64,000 nucleotides of DNA from Paucibacter sp. DJ2R-2. Its GTDB lineage: Bacteria; Pseudomonadota; Gammaproteobacteria; Burkholderiales; Burkholderiaceae_C. The translations under genes and the position numbers were made by a program. Below, in pieces: positions 8,614-18,754 of the stretch (positions are counted from its first letter, which is position 1; each line of letters begins with the position of its first letter). The notes below the pieces were generated by a model. The model ran no database searches. It was not told where the DNA came from and saw nothing but the letters and a program-made list of their open reading frames with translations. Location: NCBI RefSeq assembly GCF_025717675.1, contig NZ_JAJIRT010000005.1, positions 124,001 to 188,000 on the forward strand, given 5' to 3'.

Positions 8614-8805
8614 GGCCTGGGCTCATGAGCGGCGCTTGGCTCGGCAGCGCTTGTGCCGATGGGTCTCGAGACCTGGTCTTGGGTCCAAGGTCGGATTGCA
8701 CAGCGGTCCGCATGTTCGGACACTGACCCGGCTGAAGTGTTGGTGAGCCTGTTGGGCGAAGCCAGCCCGCCGTGCCTCCCACACCCTTCAACCCGAGAGA
8801 AACCG

Positions 8806-9702
8806 ATGCATGCTTTGACCAAACAGACCTTGAAGACGGTCGCCCTGCTGGGCGCCTTGAGCTGCGCGGGCCTGACGCAAGCCGGCCCGGTGTCTGGGCA
8901 AGGTACCTGGGAAACCACCTTGCTGGGGCGTGATCTCGACGGCAATGCCGCGAATGGCTTTGAAGCCTTCTACGACACGGTCTTCAAGGTCACCTGGCTG
9001 CGTGCCGGCAGCAGCAAAGGGATGGTCTGGGCAACAGCCAAGAGTTGGGCCGAGCAGGATCGCTTCGGCCTGAGCGGCTGGCGCTTGCCGACCACGGTGG
9101 ACAAGGGCAACGACGGATGCAGCTACAGCAACACGGGTGGCACCGATTGTGGCTACAACCCGGACAGCAGCGTCACCACCGGCAGTGAGATGGCGCACCT
9201 GTTCTTTCAGGTTCTGGGCAACAAGAGCATACGGGTACCAGGCAGCTACGCTCAGCAAGCGGGTTATGGCTTGACGAACTCGGGTGATTTCGAACATCTG
9301 GATTCCCGTGGCTACTGGTCCGGTACGGACAACGTGACCAATCCCAAAAGCAGCGCCTGGGGCTTCCACATGCTTTGGGGCTTCCAGGACATCGCCTCCA
9401 AGAACACCGCCAGGTACGTGCTGGCTGTGCGCGATGGCGATGTCTTCGCCGCAGTGCCGGAGCCCCAGAGCCTGGCTCTGACGCTGCTCGCCTTGACCGG
9501 CGCATTGTGGGCCAGTCGCCGGCGCACATTCAGAGGCTTTGACGCGTCGAGCTCTTCAGGTCTTGGAGCCAGGCCGCCCCGCATGGGCGGCCGAACTTGC
9601 AATCCGCTTGCTGGCCTTCGGCGTGCCAGCCATCCGCTCCAATGCTGGGCGCAGCGCGAGGCGCGGGTCATGCTACCGCGCTGGTGGCAGATCGGGGATT
9701 GA
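8806..9702 (+). CDS. PEP-CTERM exported protein, C-terminus probably altered by a frameshift
   Basis: A 298-residue secreted protein. The start is the ATG at 8806 (MHALTKQTLKTVALL), which begins a clear signal peptide ending LTQAGP. The middle (WLPTTVDKGNDG-like, then GYWSGTD) resembles the DUF1566/Lcl family of surface proteins. A PEP-CTERM sorting signal follows: VPEPQSLA near residue 217, a hydrophobic stretch, then RRR. Such signals are cleaved by exosortase and normally end the protein within a few residues of the arginines. Here the frame runs on for about 60 low-complexity residues, whereas a one-base shift would stop at 9540-9542. That suggests a frameshift, a sequencing error or a lost stop. 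Confidence 0.8.
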   Translation: MHALTKQTLKTVALLGALSCAGLTQAGPVSGQGTWETTLLGRDLDGNAANGFEAFYDTVFKVTWLRAGSSKGMVWATAKSWAEQDRFGLSGWRLPTTVDKGNDGCSYSNTGGTDCGYNPDSSVTTGSEMAHLFFQVLGNKSIRVPGSYAQQAGYGLTNSGDFEHLDSRGYWSGTDNVTNPKSSAWGFHMLWGFQDIASKNTARYVLAVRDGDVFAAVPEPQSLALTLLALTGALWASRRRTFRGFDASSSSGLGARPPRMGGRTCNPLAGLRRASHPLQCWAQREARVMLPRWWQIGD

Positions 9703-9794
9703 ATGGCGCGACCTTGGGTGGCGTGGCCCGGGGCTTGTGCCATGCCTCGGCCGTTCCATTTTTCTTTGATTTGGCGCCGCTATCCTCGGGCGCC

Positions 9795-10649
9795 ATGAAA
9801 CCGAGTTCTACCGCACTGCTTGTTCTGACCCTTGGGCTCACCCTGGCGCTGGGTCTGTCGGCGGCTCAGGCCGAGGTTTCGGCGGCCGAACGCCCTCGTT
9901 GGCGAACCCTCGGAACCGGGCAGTTCGGTGACCTGAAGGTAGGCATGTTGCAGGAGCGATTGACCGGCTATGTGGCGCCGCAGCTGCTGGCCGGTTGGCC
10001 GGCCGCCATCATGCAGCGCTTCAATGCGGCGCGCGCGCAAGAGCTGAGGGCGCAAGTCCGGGAGGATCTGGCCGATCCCACGCTGAGTTTGGAAGACACC
10101 GGCCATCGCCGCCTGGAGTGGTTCTCGCGCGACTGGCTGGTCTGGTGGAACTACACGTGGACCGCTTACCGCGACCCGCCGCATCCGGGGGTGTCGGTCA
10201 GCAGCCAGGTCTTTGATCTGCGCACGGGCGCGGAGGTCGATGTGCTGTCAACCTGGTTTGAGGACTCGCCTGAGCTCGACCGCTTGCTCGTGCATGAGCT
10301 GCGCAGTCCCGGTAAGGGGGCGCTGCGAGGCGGCTGCGAGTTCTTCGAACAAAGCCCAGACGCGGCGCTCTACACCCGCAACGAGGCGGGCCGTCCGATC
10401 TTGCGTGTCGGCATCCGCGCGGGGTCGTTGCCGACCTCGTCCGATGAGGTGTTGCTGGTGCCCACGCGGCGGGGTCTGGCCTTGCGAACCGACGGTTGGG
10501 CCGAGCCCTCGCGCACCTGCCGCGGCGAGGACCTGGCCCTCATCTCATGGGCGCGCTTGCGGCCCTTCATGAAGCCTGAACTCCAGGCCCTGTTTTCAAC
10601 TCAGGGACGCCGTCTGCGTGAGTCATCCTTGCGGGCTCAGTCCCGCTGA
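9795..10649 (+). CDS. Exported protein of unknown function
   Basis: A 284-residue protein with a typical Sec signal peptide (residues about 1-27, ending SAAQAE). The mature part is rich in Trp, Arg and acidic residues (EWFSRDWLVWWNYTW region) and has one cysteine pair (GGCEFF and SRTCRGED) that could form a disulfide. I recognise no domain family. The gene is convergent with the ion channel gene, the two 3' ends overlapping by 13 bases. The ATG at 9795 starts directly at the signal peptide; no strong Shine-Dalgarno is visible. Codon use looks like its neighbours. Confidence 0.72.
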   Translation: MKPSSTALLVLTLGLTLALGLSAAQAEVSAAERPRWRTLGTGQFGDLKVGMLQERLTGYVAPQLLAGWPAAIMQRFNAARAQELRAQVREDLADPTLSLEDTGHRRLEWFSRDWLVWWNYTWTAYRDPPHPGVSVSSQVFDLRTGAEVDVLSTWFEDSPELDRLLVHELRSPGKGALRGGCEFFEQSPDAALYTRNEAGRPILRVGIRAGSLPTSSDEVLLVPTRRGLALRTDGWAEPSRTCRGEDLALISWARLRPFMKPELQALFSTQGRRLRESSLRAQSR

Positions 10650-11512
10650 TAGGGCGGCAGCACTGCCCCGCAATGGCGGCAGAACTTGGAGTCGGCCTGG
10701 TGGCCTTCGCTGAGGCAGGCGTGGCAACTGCGTGTGGTGGCCTTGAGTGGAGTGCCCATGCGCAGTGCGCTCATTTCCGCCGTCACGATGCCCGTGGGAA
10801 CGGCCAGTACGCCCCAGCCCAGCAGCATCATCAGGGAGGCAATCGCCCGGCCCAGATCGGTCTTGGGCGTGATGTCGCCAAAGCCCACTGTGGTCATGGT
10901 GGTGATGGCCCAGTAGACGGAGGTCGGGATACTGCTGAAGCCGTTGGCCGGCCCTTCCACCACATACATCACCGTGCCCATCACCAGCACGATCATCAGC
11001 ACCGCGGTGATGAAGACCGAGATCTTGCGCGAGCTGGCCCGCAAGGCCTGAGCCAGGCTGGCGTACTCGGCCACATAGGCATTGAGCTTGAGGATGCGAA
11101 ACACCCGCAGCAGGCGCAGCACGCGCACATCGACCAGGGCGTAGAGCTCCGGCACGAAGAAGGCCAGGTAGGTGGGCAGCACGGCCAGCAGGTCGACGAT
11201 GCCATAGAAGCTCAGCGCATAGCGCAGCGGCTGGCGTACGCAAGCCAGGCGCAGCAGGTACTCGACCGAGAAGATGGCGGTGAAGAAGATCTCCAGCCCG
11301 GTCAGCCAGCGGCCATGCTCGTTGTGAATGCTGGCCACGCTGTCCAGCATCACGGTCAACAGGCTCAGCAGCACCATGGCGATCAGGCCCAGGTCAAAGA
11401 GCCGGCCGGCGCGGGTGTCGGCCTCGAAGATGATGGTGTAGCAGCGCAGGCGCCAGCCTTGAAGTGGGCGGCCGAACTCGGGCGGTCGGGCAGAGCTTGG
11501 AGACGAAGTCAT
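10637..11512 (-). CDS. Voltage-gated-type potassium/ion channel with C-terminal zinc ribbon
   Basis: A 291-residue six-transmembrane channel subunit. Hydrophobic segments S1-S6 fill residues about 35-250. The S4-like helix has regularly spaced arginines (RVLRLLRVFRILKLN). The pore loop carries the potassium selectivity filter TVGFGD (about residues 208-213) after TTM. The cytoplasmic tail ends with two CxxC pairs (CHAC...CRHC), a zinc-ribbon-like module. The ATG at 11512 is 19 bases beyond the stop of thiD/E, so it is likely co-transcribed with the thiamin operon. Kv-like prokaryotic channels of this type conduct K+; ion and gating here are inferred from motifs only. Confidence 0.88.
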   Translation of the reverse strand: MTSSPSSARPPEFGRPLQGWRLRCYTIIFEADTRAGRLFDLGLIAMVLLSLLTVMLDSVASIHNEHGRWLTGLEIFFTAIFSVEYLLRLACVRQPLRYALSFYGIVDLLAVLPTYLAFFVPELYALVDVRVLRLLRVFRILKLNAYVAEYASLAQALRASSRKISVFITAVLMIVLVMGTVMYVVEGPANGFSSIPTSVYWAITTMTTVGFGDITPKTDLGRAIASLMMLLGWGVLAVPTGIVTAEMSALRMGTPLKATTRSCHACLSEGHQADSKFCRHCGAVLPPYQRD

Positions 11513-11531
11513 GCCGGCGATTGTGCCGCTG

Positions 11532-13166
11532 CTAAGAGGCATCCCAGGCGGCGTGCCATTGTTCTGCTTCGCCCTGGTCGAGCGCCCGCACCAGGCAGGC
11601 CGAGGCCGCACCGGTGCGGCGCGTGGCCGTGACGCGCTCGCTATCGGTGATGCCGCCGATGGCCACCACCGGCCGGCCGGCCATGCGCACCCACCAGGCC
11701 AGGTTGTCCAGGCCTTGCGGCCGCCAGGGCATGTCTTTGGTGACCGTGGCCCAGACCGGACCGCCGGCGATGTAATGCGGCGCCAGGCTGCGCGCGCGCG
11801 CCAGCTCCCAGAGGCTGTGGCTGGACAGGCCCAAATGCACGCCGCTGTCCAGGATCTGCTGGCGCTGGTCGTCCGTGAGCGCGGTCCAGTCCTCCTGGCC
11901 CAGGTGCAGGGCTCGGGCGCCGGCTTGCAGAGCCAGCTGCCAGTGGTCGTTGATCCACAGCGTTGCGTTTGGGTGGCTGGCGGCAATTTCCACCGCGGAC
12001 GTGATGGCCTGACGCAGCGCAGCCTCGCTCAGGCCCGGGTGCGACTTGATTCGCAGTTGCAGCTGTGGATAGCCGGCCCTGGCCAAGGCGGGCAGGCGCT
12101 GTGGGTCATCGGTGATGGCGTAGAGGCCTAGCGCTGCCGGCGAAACTGCTGTGGGCGCGCTAAGTACCTGACACCAACGTTGCACGGTGCCGGCATTGAG
12201 CGGTTCGGCGCCAAAGCTCAGCACCGGCATGGCGCTGGGGTCGGCGATGAAGTCGGGCCCGGCGCGCACCGGGCCGGCGCCTGCGCCCGCCGCGTGGCCG
12301 GCGCGCAAGGCGCTCCAGGTGGCCATCTTGGCCAGCACCAGGGCATCGGCCAGTGGGAAGCCGCGCGCCAGGGCGGCTGCGGCTGAAGTAGCAAAGCTGC
12401 AGCCGGTGCCATGGTGGTGGTGGCTGGGCAGGCGGGGCAGGGCCAGCCAGCCCTGGGCTTGATGGTCCTGCGCCTGCACATCGAGCCAGTCCAGGGCCAG
12501 CTCCCGCTGGGCCGGGGCGGAGGCGTCGTCACCGCCGGTGATGCAAACCGCGCACGGGCCCAGCTCGCGCAGGGCTGCGGCCAGGGCAGGTGGGCTGTCG
12601 GGACTGCCGGGCGGCAGGCCCAGCAGGCGTTCGGCCTCGCGCCGGTTGGGCGTCAGCAGGTCGCAGCGCGGCAGCAGCTGCTCGCGGTAGGCTTGCAGCA
12701 AGGCCTCGTCGCAAAACGCGGCGCCGCCGGCCGTGGCGCCCAGCACCGGATCGATGACCAGCAGCACCGTTTGATCGCGCCGCAAGGCGTCGATGACCTC
12801 GCACAAAGCCTGCACGGCGGCGACCGAAGCCAGCAGGCCGGTCTTGATCACCCGCGGGCTCAGGTCTTGCGCAAGGGCCTGCAACTGGGCGCGGACCTGG
12901 TCGGCGGGCAGCGGGAAGACGGCCGCCACGCCTTGCGAGTTCTGCGCCGTCACGGCGGCCAGCACCGGGCAGAGATGCACGCCAAAGGCCGCCGCCGCGC
13001 GTGTGTCGGCCGAGAGTCCCGCGCCGCCCGCGCTGTCGTGGCCGGCCAGGCTCCAGATCACCGGTGGCGCCGGGTCTCGCAGCCAGTCGGCAAGGGGCTG
13101 GTCGGCCGCCCAGGGCGAGGGCAGGCTGGGGTGGGGGTAGAGCCTCGCGCCTGGGGCTTCGCTCAT
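11532..13166 (-). CDS. thiDE: Bifunctional HMP-P kinase / thiamin-phosphate synthase fusion (ThiD-ThiE)
   Basis: A 544-residue fusion. Residues about 35-300 are ThiD, which phosphorylates HMP and HMP-P: AGHDSAGGAG, an ALLTPN-like DLLTPN, and the anion-hole motif HGTGCS at 252-257, preceded by four histidines. Residues about 346-544 resemble ThiE, which joins HMP-PP to the thiazole phosphate to give thiamin phosphate: LYAITDD, WINDHWQLAL, LHLGQEDW, GPVWATVTKD and AIGGI. The pyrophosphate-binding TTTK of typical ThiE is ATVTK here. The start MSEAPG overlaps the thiG stop by four bases (ATGA), so translation is coupled. Both halves look complete. Confidence 0.93.
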   Translation of the reverse strand: MSEAPGARLYPHPSLPSPWAADQPLADWLRDPAPPVIWSLAGHDSAGGAGLSADTRAAAAFGVHLCPVLAAVTAQNSQGVAAVFPLPADQVRAQLQALAQDLSPRVIKTGLLASVAAVQALCEVIDALRRDQTVLLVIDPVLGATAGGAAFCDEALLQAYREQLLPRCDLLTPNRREAERLLGLPPGSPDSPPALAAALRELGPCAVCITGGDDASAPAQRELALDWLDVQAQDHQAQGWLALPRLPSHHHHGTGCSFATSAAAALARGFPLADALVLAKMATWSALRAGHAAGAGAGPVRAGPDFIADPSAMPVLSFGAEPLNAGTVQRWCQVLSAPTAVSPAALGLYAITDDPQRLPALARAGYPQLQLRIKSHPGLSEAALRQAITSAVEIAASHPNATLWINDHWQLALQAGARALHLGQEDWTALTDDQRQQILDSGVHLGLSSHSLWELARARSLAPHYIAGGPVWATVTKDMPWRPQGLDNLAWWVRMAGRPVVAIGGITDSERVTATRRTGAASACLVRALDQGEAEQWHAAWDAS

Positions 13167-13972
13167 GGCGCGCTCCCGAGCAGAAAGGCATGGCCGCTGA
13201 CCGGGGTCGAGGGCACGGCGAAGTCCTGTGCGGCCATCAGCCCGGCGCGGTAGGCGGCGCGGCCGGCCTCGATGGCGGACTTGAAAGCGCCCGCCATGAC
13301 CACCGGGTCGCGCGCCTGCGAGACCGCGGAGTTGAGCAGTACGGCATCGAAGCCCAGCTCCAGGGCCTGGGCCGCATGCGAGGGCGCGCCGATGCCGGCG
13401 TCGATGATCAAGGTGGTGTCCGGCAGGCGCTGGCGCAGGCTGCGCAGGCCGGCAATGTTGTTCAAACCCTGGCCCGAGCCGATCGGCGCGCCCCAGGGCA
13501 TGAGCAGGGGGCAGCCCGCGTCGAGCAGGCGGCGGCACAGCACCAGGTCTTCGGTGCAGTAGGGAAACACCTCGAAGCCTTCGCGCACCAGGGTCTGGGC
13601 GGCGCTGAGCAGCTCGAAGGGATCGGGCTGCAGGGTGTGCTCGTCGCCGATCACCTCCAGCTTGATCCAGCGCGTGCCGTAGAGCTCACGCGCCATCTGC
13701 GCCAGGTTGATGGCCTCGCGCGCGCTGCGACAGCCGGCGGTGTTGGGCAGCAGGCGCGCGCCCTGGGCTTGTGCCGCTTGCAGGGCACCGGCGACAAAGC
13801 CGTTGTCGCCCGCCTGCAGGGTGCGCTTGAGGCCGACCGTCAGCACCTGCGTGCCCGAGGCGGCAATCGCGCGCGCCAGGGTGTGTGGGTCAGGGTAGCC
13901 GGCGCTGCCGAGCAGAAAGCGGCTGTTCAGTGCGACGCCGGGGAGATGGAAAAGATCGGTGTGGGTGCTCAT
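13163..13972 (-). CDS. thiG: Thiazole synthase ThiG
   Basis: A 269-residue TIM-barrel enzyme that condenses deoxyxylulose 5-phosphate, dehydroglycine and ThiS thiocarboxylate into the thiazole phosphate of thiamin. Visible marks are SRFLLGSAGYPD at the N-terminus, LLPNTAGCR, the Schiff-base lysine K104 in WIKLEVIGD, and the phosphate-binding MPWGAPIGSGQG and DAGIG loops. The start is at MSTHTD; a GTG-type extension of six residues is possible. It lies 24 bases after thiS and overlaps thiD/E by four. The dehydroglycine donor is probably made by ThiO in the same operon rather than by ThiH. Confidence 0.96.
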   Translation of the reverse strand: MSTHTDLFHLPGVALNSRFLLGSAGYPDPHTLARAIAASGTQVLTVGLKRTLQAGDNGFVAGALQAAQAQGARLLPNTAGCRSAREAINLAQMARELYGTRWIKLEVIGDEHTLQPDPFELLSAAQTLVREGFEVFPYCTEDLVLCRRLLDAGCPLLMPWGAPIGSGQGLNNIAGLRSLRQRLPDTTLIIDAGIGAPSHAAQALELGFDAVLLNSAVSQARDPVVMAGAFKSAIEAGRAAYRAGLMAAQDFAVPSTPVSGHAFLLGSAP

Positions 13973-13996
13973 GGCGGAAGGGCTTTGCAATCGGGC

Positions 13997-14215
13997 TTAG
14001 CCGCCGACGATGGGTTGAAACAAGAGCACTTGATCGCCCGCTTGAAGCGTGGTGCTGGCCCGCGCTTCGCGGCGCAGGAACTGTCCGTTCAGGGCCGTAC
14101 CCACGCTCTCGGGCGGGCGCTCCAACTGCGCCAGCAGATCGGCCACGGTGTGGCCGGCCGGCAGGGTCAGGTCTTGCTCGTCGAGGCGGATGGTGATGTG
14201 GGGGGCAGCATTCAT
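13997..14215 (-). CDS. thiS: Sulfur carrier protein ThiS
   Basis: A 72-residue ubiquitin-fold sulfur carrier. It ends in the required Gly-Gly (PIVGG), whose terminal carboxylate is adenylated and thiocarboxylated to feed sulfur to ThiG. The beta-grasp pattern is visible (ITIRLDEQDLTLPAG, then VGTALNGQFL and LQAGDQVLLFQP). The ATG overlaps the thiO stop by four bases. No thiF adenylyltransferase is in the window, so activation must rely on a homologue elsewhere. Confidence 0.95.
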   Translation of the reverse strand: MNAAPHITIRLDEQDLTLPAGHTVADLLAQLERPPESVGTALNGQFLRREARASTTLQAGDQVLLFQPIVGG

Positions 14216-15291
14216 GTCGTGGCGGTGCAAGGTTCTTCGTGGGCCGCGAGCGAGGCCAGGCCGCAGTGCAGCAGCAGCAGCTGGACCAGGGCGGGCGCCA
14301 GCAGCCAGCCGTGGCGGTAGAGGCCGTTCAGGCGCAGCAGGCCGGGCTCCGTCAAGCTCAGCGGGCGGTGGTCGGGCAGGGCGGGGCGCAGATTGACATC
14401 GAGCCGCGTGATGCGCGCCTCGGCCAGCGCGGGCATGACGCTGTGGGCGGCGGCCATCAGCTCGACTGCGCTTTGCAGGCTGACGGGCGAGCGGTCCTCG
14501 CTCTCGATCTCGCTGGCGCCCAGCACCAGGCTGTTGGGCGTGCGCGGCACGAGGTAGATGCGGTGGCGCGGATGCAGCAAGCGCAGCGGTCGCTGCAGGC
14601 CATGGCCGCTGAGGCTCAGATGCACCACCTCGCCGCGCACGCCACGCAGGCCCGCAACTTGCGGCCGGGCGCCCAGGCCGCGGCAGTCGATGGCCCAGTC
14701 CGCGGCGATGCGCTGGCCGCCTTGCAGACGAAGCTCGCCGGCCTGCACAGCCTCCACCGGCGATTGCCAATGCCAGCGCACGCCGGTGGCTTGATCGTGC
14801 AGCGCAGCCATCAGCCGCGGTGGATGGATCAGGCCTTCGCCCGGCAGCAGCCAGGCGCGTGGTCCACGCAAGAGGCTGGGCTCCATGTCTTGCAGTTCGG
14901 CCTCGCTCAAGGCCTGCGCCCGGCCGAGTTCGGGGTGTTCACCCAGGCGGGCCAGCACCCGCTCGGCCGCGCCCAGGTCCTGGCGGTGCGCAAGCAGCAG
15001 GCTGCCCTGGGTTTGCAGGCAAGACCTGAGCGCCAGCGCCTCGCAGACCTGGGGCCAGAGCTGCAGCGAACGCCAACCCAGCGCGGCCACCTCGGCCTCG
15101 GCCCGGTCCAGCTCGGCCAGGGGGCTGAGCATGCCGGCGGCGGTGAAGGCGGCCGCGCCATGGCCGTCGAAGCGCGGTTCGGGGCCGGGGCCGGCCTCGA
15201 AGACCTGCACGGCGTGGCCGGCGCGGCTCAGCGCCCAGGCGAACAGGCGCCCGGCCAGGCCGGCGCCCGCGATGGCGATCTGCAAGCCCAT
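14212..15291 (-). CDS. thiO: Glycine oxidase ThiO (FAD-dependent)
   Basis: A 359-residue DAO-family flavoenzyme. The N-terminus has the dinucleotide-binding signature IAGAGLAGRLFAWAL, followed by an acidic residue ending the second strand (VQVFEAG). Further motifs are AAGMLSPLAE, WAIDCRGLGARP, the GVRGEVV segment and the C-terminal RHGWLLAPAL helix. ThiO oxidises glycine to dehydroglycine for thiazole synthesis in aerobic bacteria, replacing the radical enzyme ThiH. Context supports this: it lies one base after thiC and overlaps thiS. The distantly related D-amino-acid oxidases are excluded mainly by operon position. Confidence 0.92.
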   Translation of the reverse strand: MGLQIAIAGAGLAGRLFAWALSRAGHAVQVFEAGPGPEPRFDGHGAAAFTAAGMLSPLAELDRAEAEVAALGWRSLQLWPQVCEALALRSCLQTQGSLLLAHRQDLGAAERVLARLGEHPELGRAQALSEAELQDMEPSLLRGPRAWLLPGEGLIHPPRLMAALHDQATGVRWHWQSPVEAVQAGELRLQGGQRIAADWAIDCRGLGARPQVAGLRGVRGEVVHLSLSGHGLQRPLRLLHPRHRIYLVPRTPNSLVLGASEIESEDRSPVSLQSAVELMAAAHSVMPALAEARITRLDVNLRPALPDHRPLSLTEPGLLRLNGLYRHGWLLAPALVQLLLLHCGLASLAAHEEPCTATT

Positions 15292-15292
15292 C

Positions 15293-17332
<2,040 letters not shown>

Positions 17333-17401
17333 TCACAGCGGCGGTGAGGGCGGACCGGGCGCCACCTTTGAGGTGTGGTCTCGTTCGCGTTCACTGCGGC
17401 T

Positions 17402-17429
17402 GGCCCTGGTGCGATGCATGTCCAGGGCC
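17402..17429 (-). promoter_or_regulatory. Stable hairpin in the thiC leader, candidate riboswitch expression platform
   Basis: Eight-base perfect arms (GGCCCTGG and CCAGGGCC) around a 12-base loop lie about 22 bases after the riboswitch core. No U-run follows, so it is not a simple intrinsic terminator. It could be part of a Rho-dependent or structural switch. Another 220 bases separate it from the thiC start. Confidence 0.4.
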
Positions 17430-17450
17430 CGCACCCCAGGCGGGGGTCGG

Positions 17451-17559
17451 GCTCTTCTTACGCCGGTATCAACCGGATCAAGTTCAGCGGGTCCGTGGCT
17501 TCCACCACATCTCAGCCCGGTGCATCGTGAACGATTGCACAACAGGGCCCCCCGGAGCG
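17451..17559 (-). promoter_or_regulatory. TPP riboswitch (THI element)
   Basis: On the minus strand the conserved TPP-aptamer blocks appear in order: the GGGGGGCCC 5' strand, CTGAGATG (core CUGAGA), ACCCGCTGAACTTGATCCGG (consensus ACCYGAACCUGAUCYGG region) and GATACCGGCGTAAG. P1 closes with GCTC at the 5' end and GAGC at 17451-17454. A long peripheral P3 stem is also present. Placement upstream of thiC is the classic location. Binding of thiamin pyrophosphate should switch off the thi operon. Confidence 0.95.
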
Positions 17560-17566
17560 AGGCCGC

Positions 17567-17572
17567 AGTATA
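17567..17572 (-). promoter_or_regulatory. Candidate -10 element (TATACT) for the thi transcript
   Basis: TATACT on the minus strand ends about seven bases before the first base of the riboswitch, exactly where transcription should begin. No convincing -35 hexamer is seen 16-18 bases upstream, so an activator or an extended context may be needed. Confidence 0.45.
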
Positions 17573-17698
17573 TCCACATTAGGTGCAGCACTCTGTACTG
17601 CGGGCAAACCCGAGCAAGCGCAAGGCCCGGCCTTCCCTAAACTTCGGTTCGCCGCAGTCTGCGGCCGCGCGCATTCCCCCATTTTCAAGGAGCACAGC

Positions 17699-18511
17699 AT
17701 GTGTCGAAGCAAGCGCCGGGCCCCGAGTCTGGTGGGTCTGGCCGTGGCCCTGGTTACCAGTCTGGCCGCCGTGCCGGCCGCCCAGGCGCAAGCCGGAGCG
17801 GACGCCAGCAAGGCCAAAACGGAGTTGAGCCCGACCGAGCGGGCCCAGCGTGACGCCGACAAGGTGTTCCAGTGGATACGCTTTCACGCCGACAAGCCGG
17901 GCGCCAAGCCCGCCATCATCCTGCCGGGGCAGAGCGCTGCGGCGCCCGCTCCGGCGCCTGCCGCGGTGGCCGCCAAGCCCAACAACAACCGGGCCCCTGA
18001 GCGCAATGCCGATGCGGCCGGTGCGCGGCGCAATGCTGCCGCGGGCAACCCTGACCGGCGTGGCATCACCGAAACGGTCGCCGATGTGGCGGTCGAGGCG
18101 GGCCGCGCCGAATCGACCGCGGCCCTGAGCCCTGAAGCCACCCAGCTGGCTGCGGCCAGCTTGAGCGCGACGAATGTGCCAGCCGTGCTGCCCGAGACCT
18201 TGGCGCCGACGGCCGCGCCGGCTGCAGCCGCTGTCTTTGCCGAACCGCCACCGGTGGTGGAAACCCCGCTCAAGGCCATCAAGATGGTGGAGCCGGAGTT
18301 CCCCCGTCAGCTGCAATCGACCTTGCGTTCGGGCACGGTGCAGGTGCGCTTCACGGTCATGCCTGATGGCTCGGTCGGCCGCGCCGAGGCCATCCAGACC
18401 ACGCATCGCCGGCTCAACCCGGCTGCCCTCGATGCCGTCAATCAGTGGCGCTTCGAGCCGATTGCCAAGGCCCGCGAGGCCACGGTCGAGCTGGTCTTCC
18501 GAGTCGATTGA
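17699..18511 (+). CDS. Secreted TonB C-terminal-domain protein
   Basis: A 270-residue protein with a good Shine-Dalgarno (AAGGAG at 17687). A signal peptide ends AAQAQAG, so the product is probably free in the periplasm. The middle (about 75-180) is an Ala/Pro/Asn-rich spacer as in TonB. The last 85 residues match the TonB C-terminal fold: IKMVEPEFPRQL, GTVQVRFTVMPDGSV, LDAVNQWRFEPI and VELVFRVD. TonB itself keeps an uncleaved N-terminal membrane anchor to couple with ExbBD; here the anchor looks cleavable and no exbB/exbD are nearby. The role is therefore uncertain: a periplasmic adaptor or peptidoglycan-binding protein rather than a true energy transducer. Confidence 0.82.
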   Translation: MCRSKRRAPSLVGLAVALVTSLAAVPAAQAQAGADASKAKTELSPTERAQRDADKVFQWIRFHADKPGAKPAIILPGQSAAAPAPAPAAVAAKPNNNRAPERNADAAGARRNAAAGNPDRRGITETVADVAVEAGRAESTAALSPEATQLAAASLSATNVPAVLPETLAPTAAPAAAAVFAEPPPVVETPLKAIKMVEPEFPRQLQSTLRSGTVQVRFTVMPDGSVGRAEAIQTTHRRLNPAALDAVNQWRFEPIAKAREATVELVFRVD

Positions 18512-18535
18512 AGGCAGCCGCGCGAGCGGCCCTTC

Positions 18536-18754
18536 TCAATTGCCGCGGCGCACGCCCAGCCGCGCCAGCAGGCTTTCCATCAGACACCATTTCGTCACGC
18601 CGCTCTGCAGCAGATTGAGGCCGACGAAGGCCGTGAAGGCCAGCCACCAGCTGGAGACAAACAGCGGGCTGGACGGCAGGCCCAGGGCCAGCGAAATCAG
18701 GATGAAGCTGCCGGCGGCGATGCGCACGATTTGCCAGGTGCTCAGAGTGTTCAT
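18536..18754 (-). CDS. DUF2892/YgaP-type small inner-membrane protein
   Basis: A 72-residue membrane protein with two transmembrane helices, about residues 8-25 and 31-50, in the DUF2892 (YgaP transmembrane) pattern: RIAAGSFILIS, WWLAFTAFVGLNLLQSG, then the conserved WCLMESLL-like tail (usual form CP...LLGKLG). Its start overlaps the RND permease stop by four bases (ATGA), making it the last gene of an adaptor-permease-DUF2892 operon. DUF2892 proteins often accompany sulfur-stress genes or efflux pumps. A specific activity is not known. Confidence 0.85.
   Translation of the reverse strand: MNTLSTWQIVRIAAGSFILISLALGLPSSPLFVSSWWLAFTAFVGLNLLQSGVTKWCLMESLLARLGVRRGN

Noticed and set aside
12408-12424. 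Poly-histidine codons resembling an affinity tag in thiD/E
   Set aside because: They directly precede the native HGTGC motif of ThiD and are part of the enzyme.
18517-18530. Small hairpin GCCGC/GCGGC between the convergent TonB-like and DUF2892 genes
   Set aside because: Only five base pairs and no U-run.
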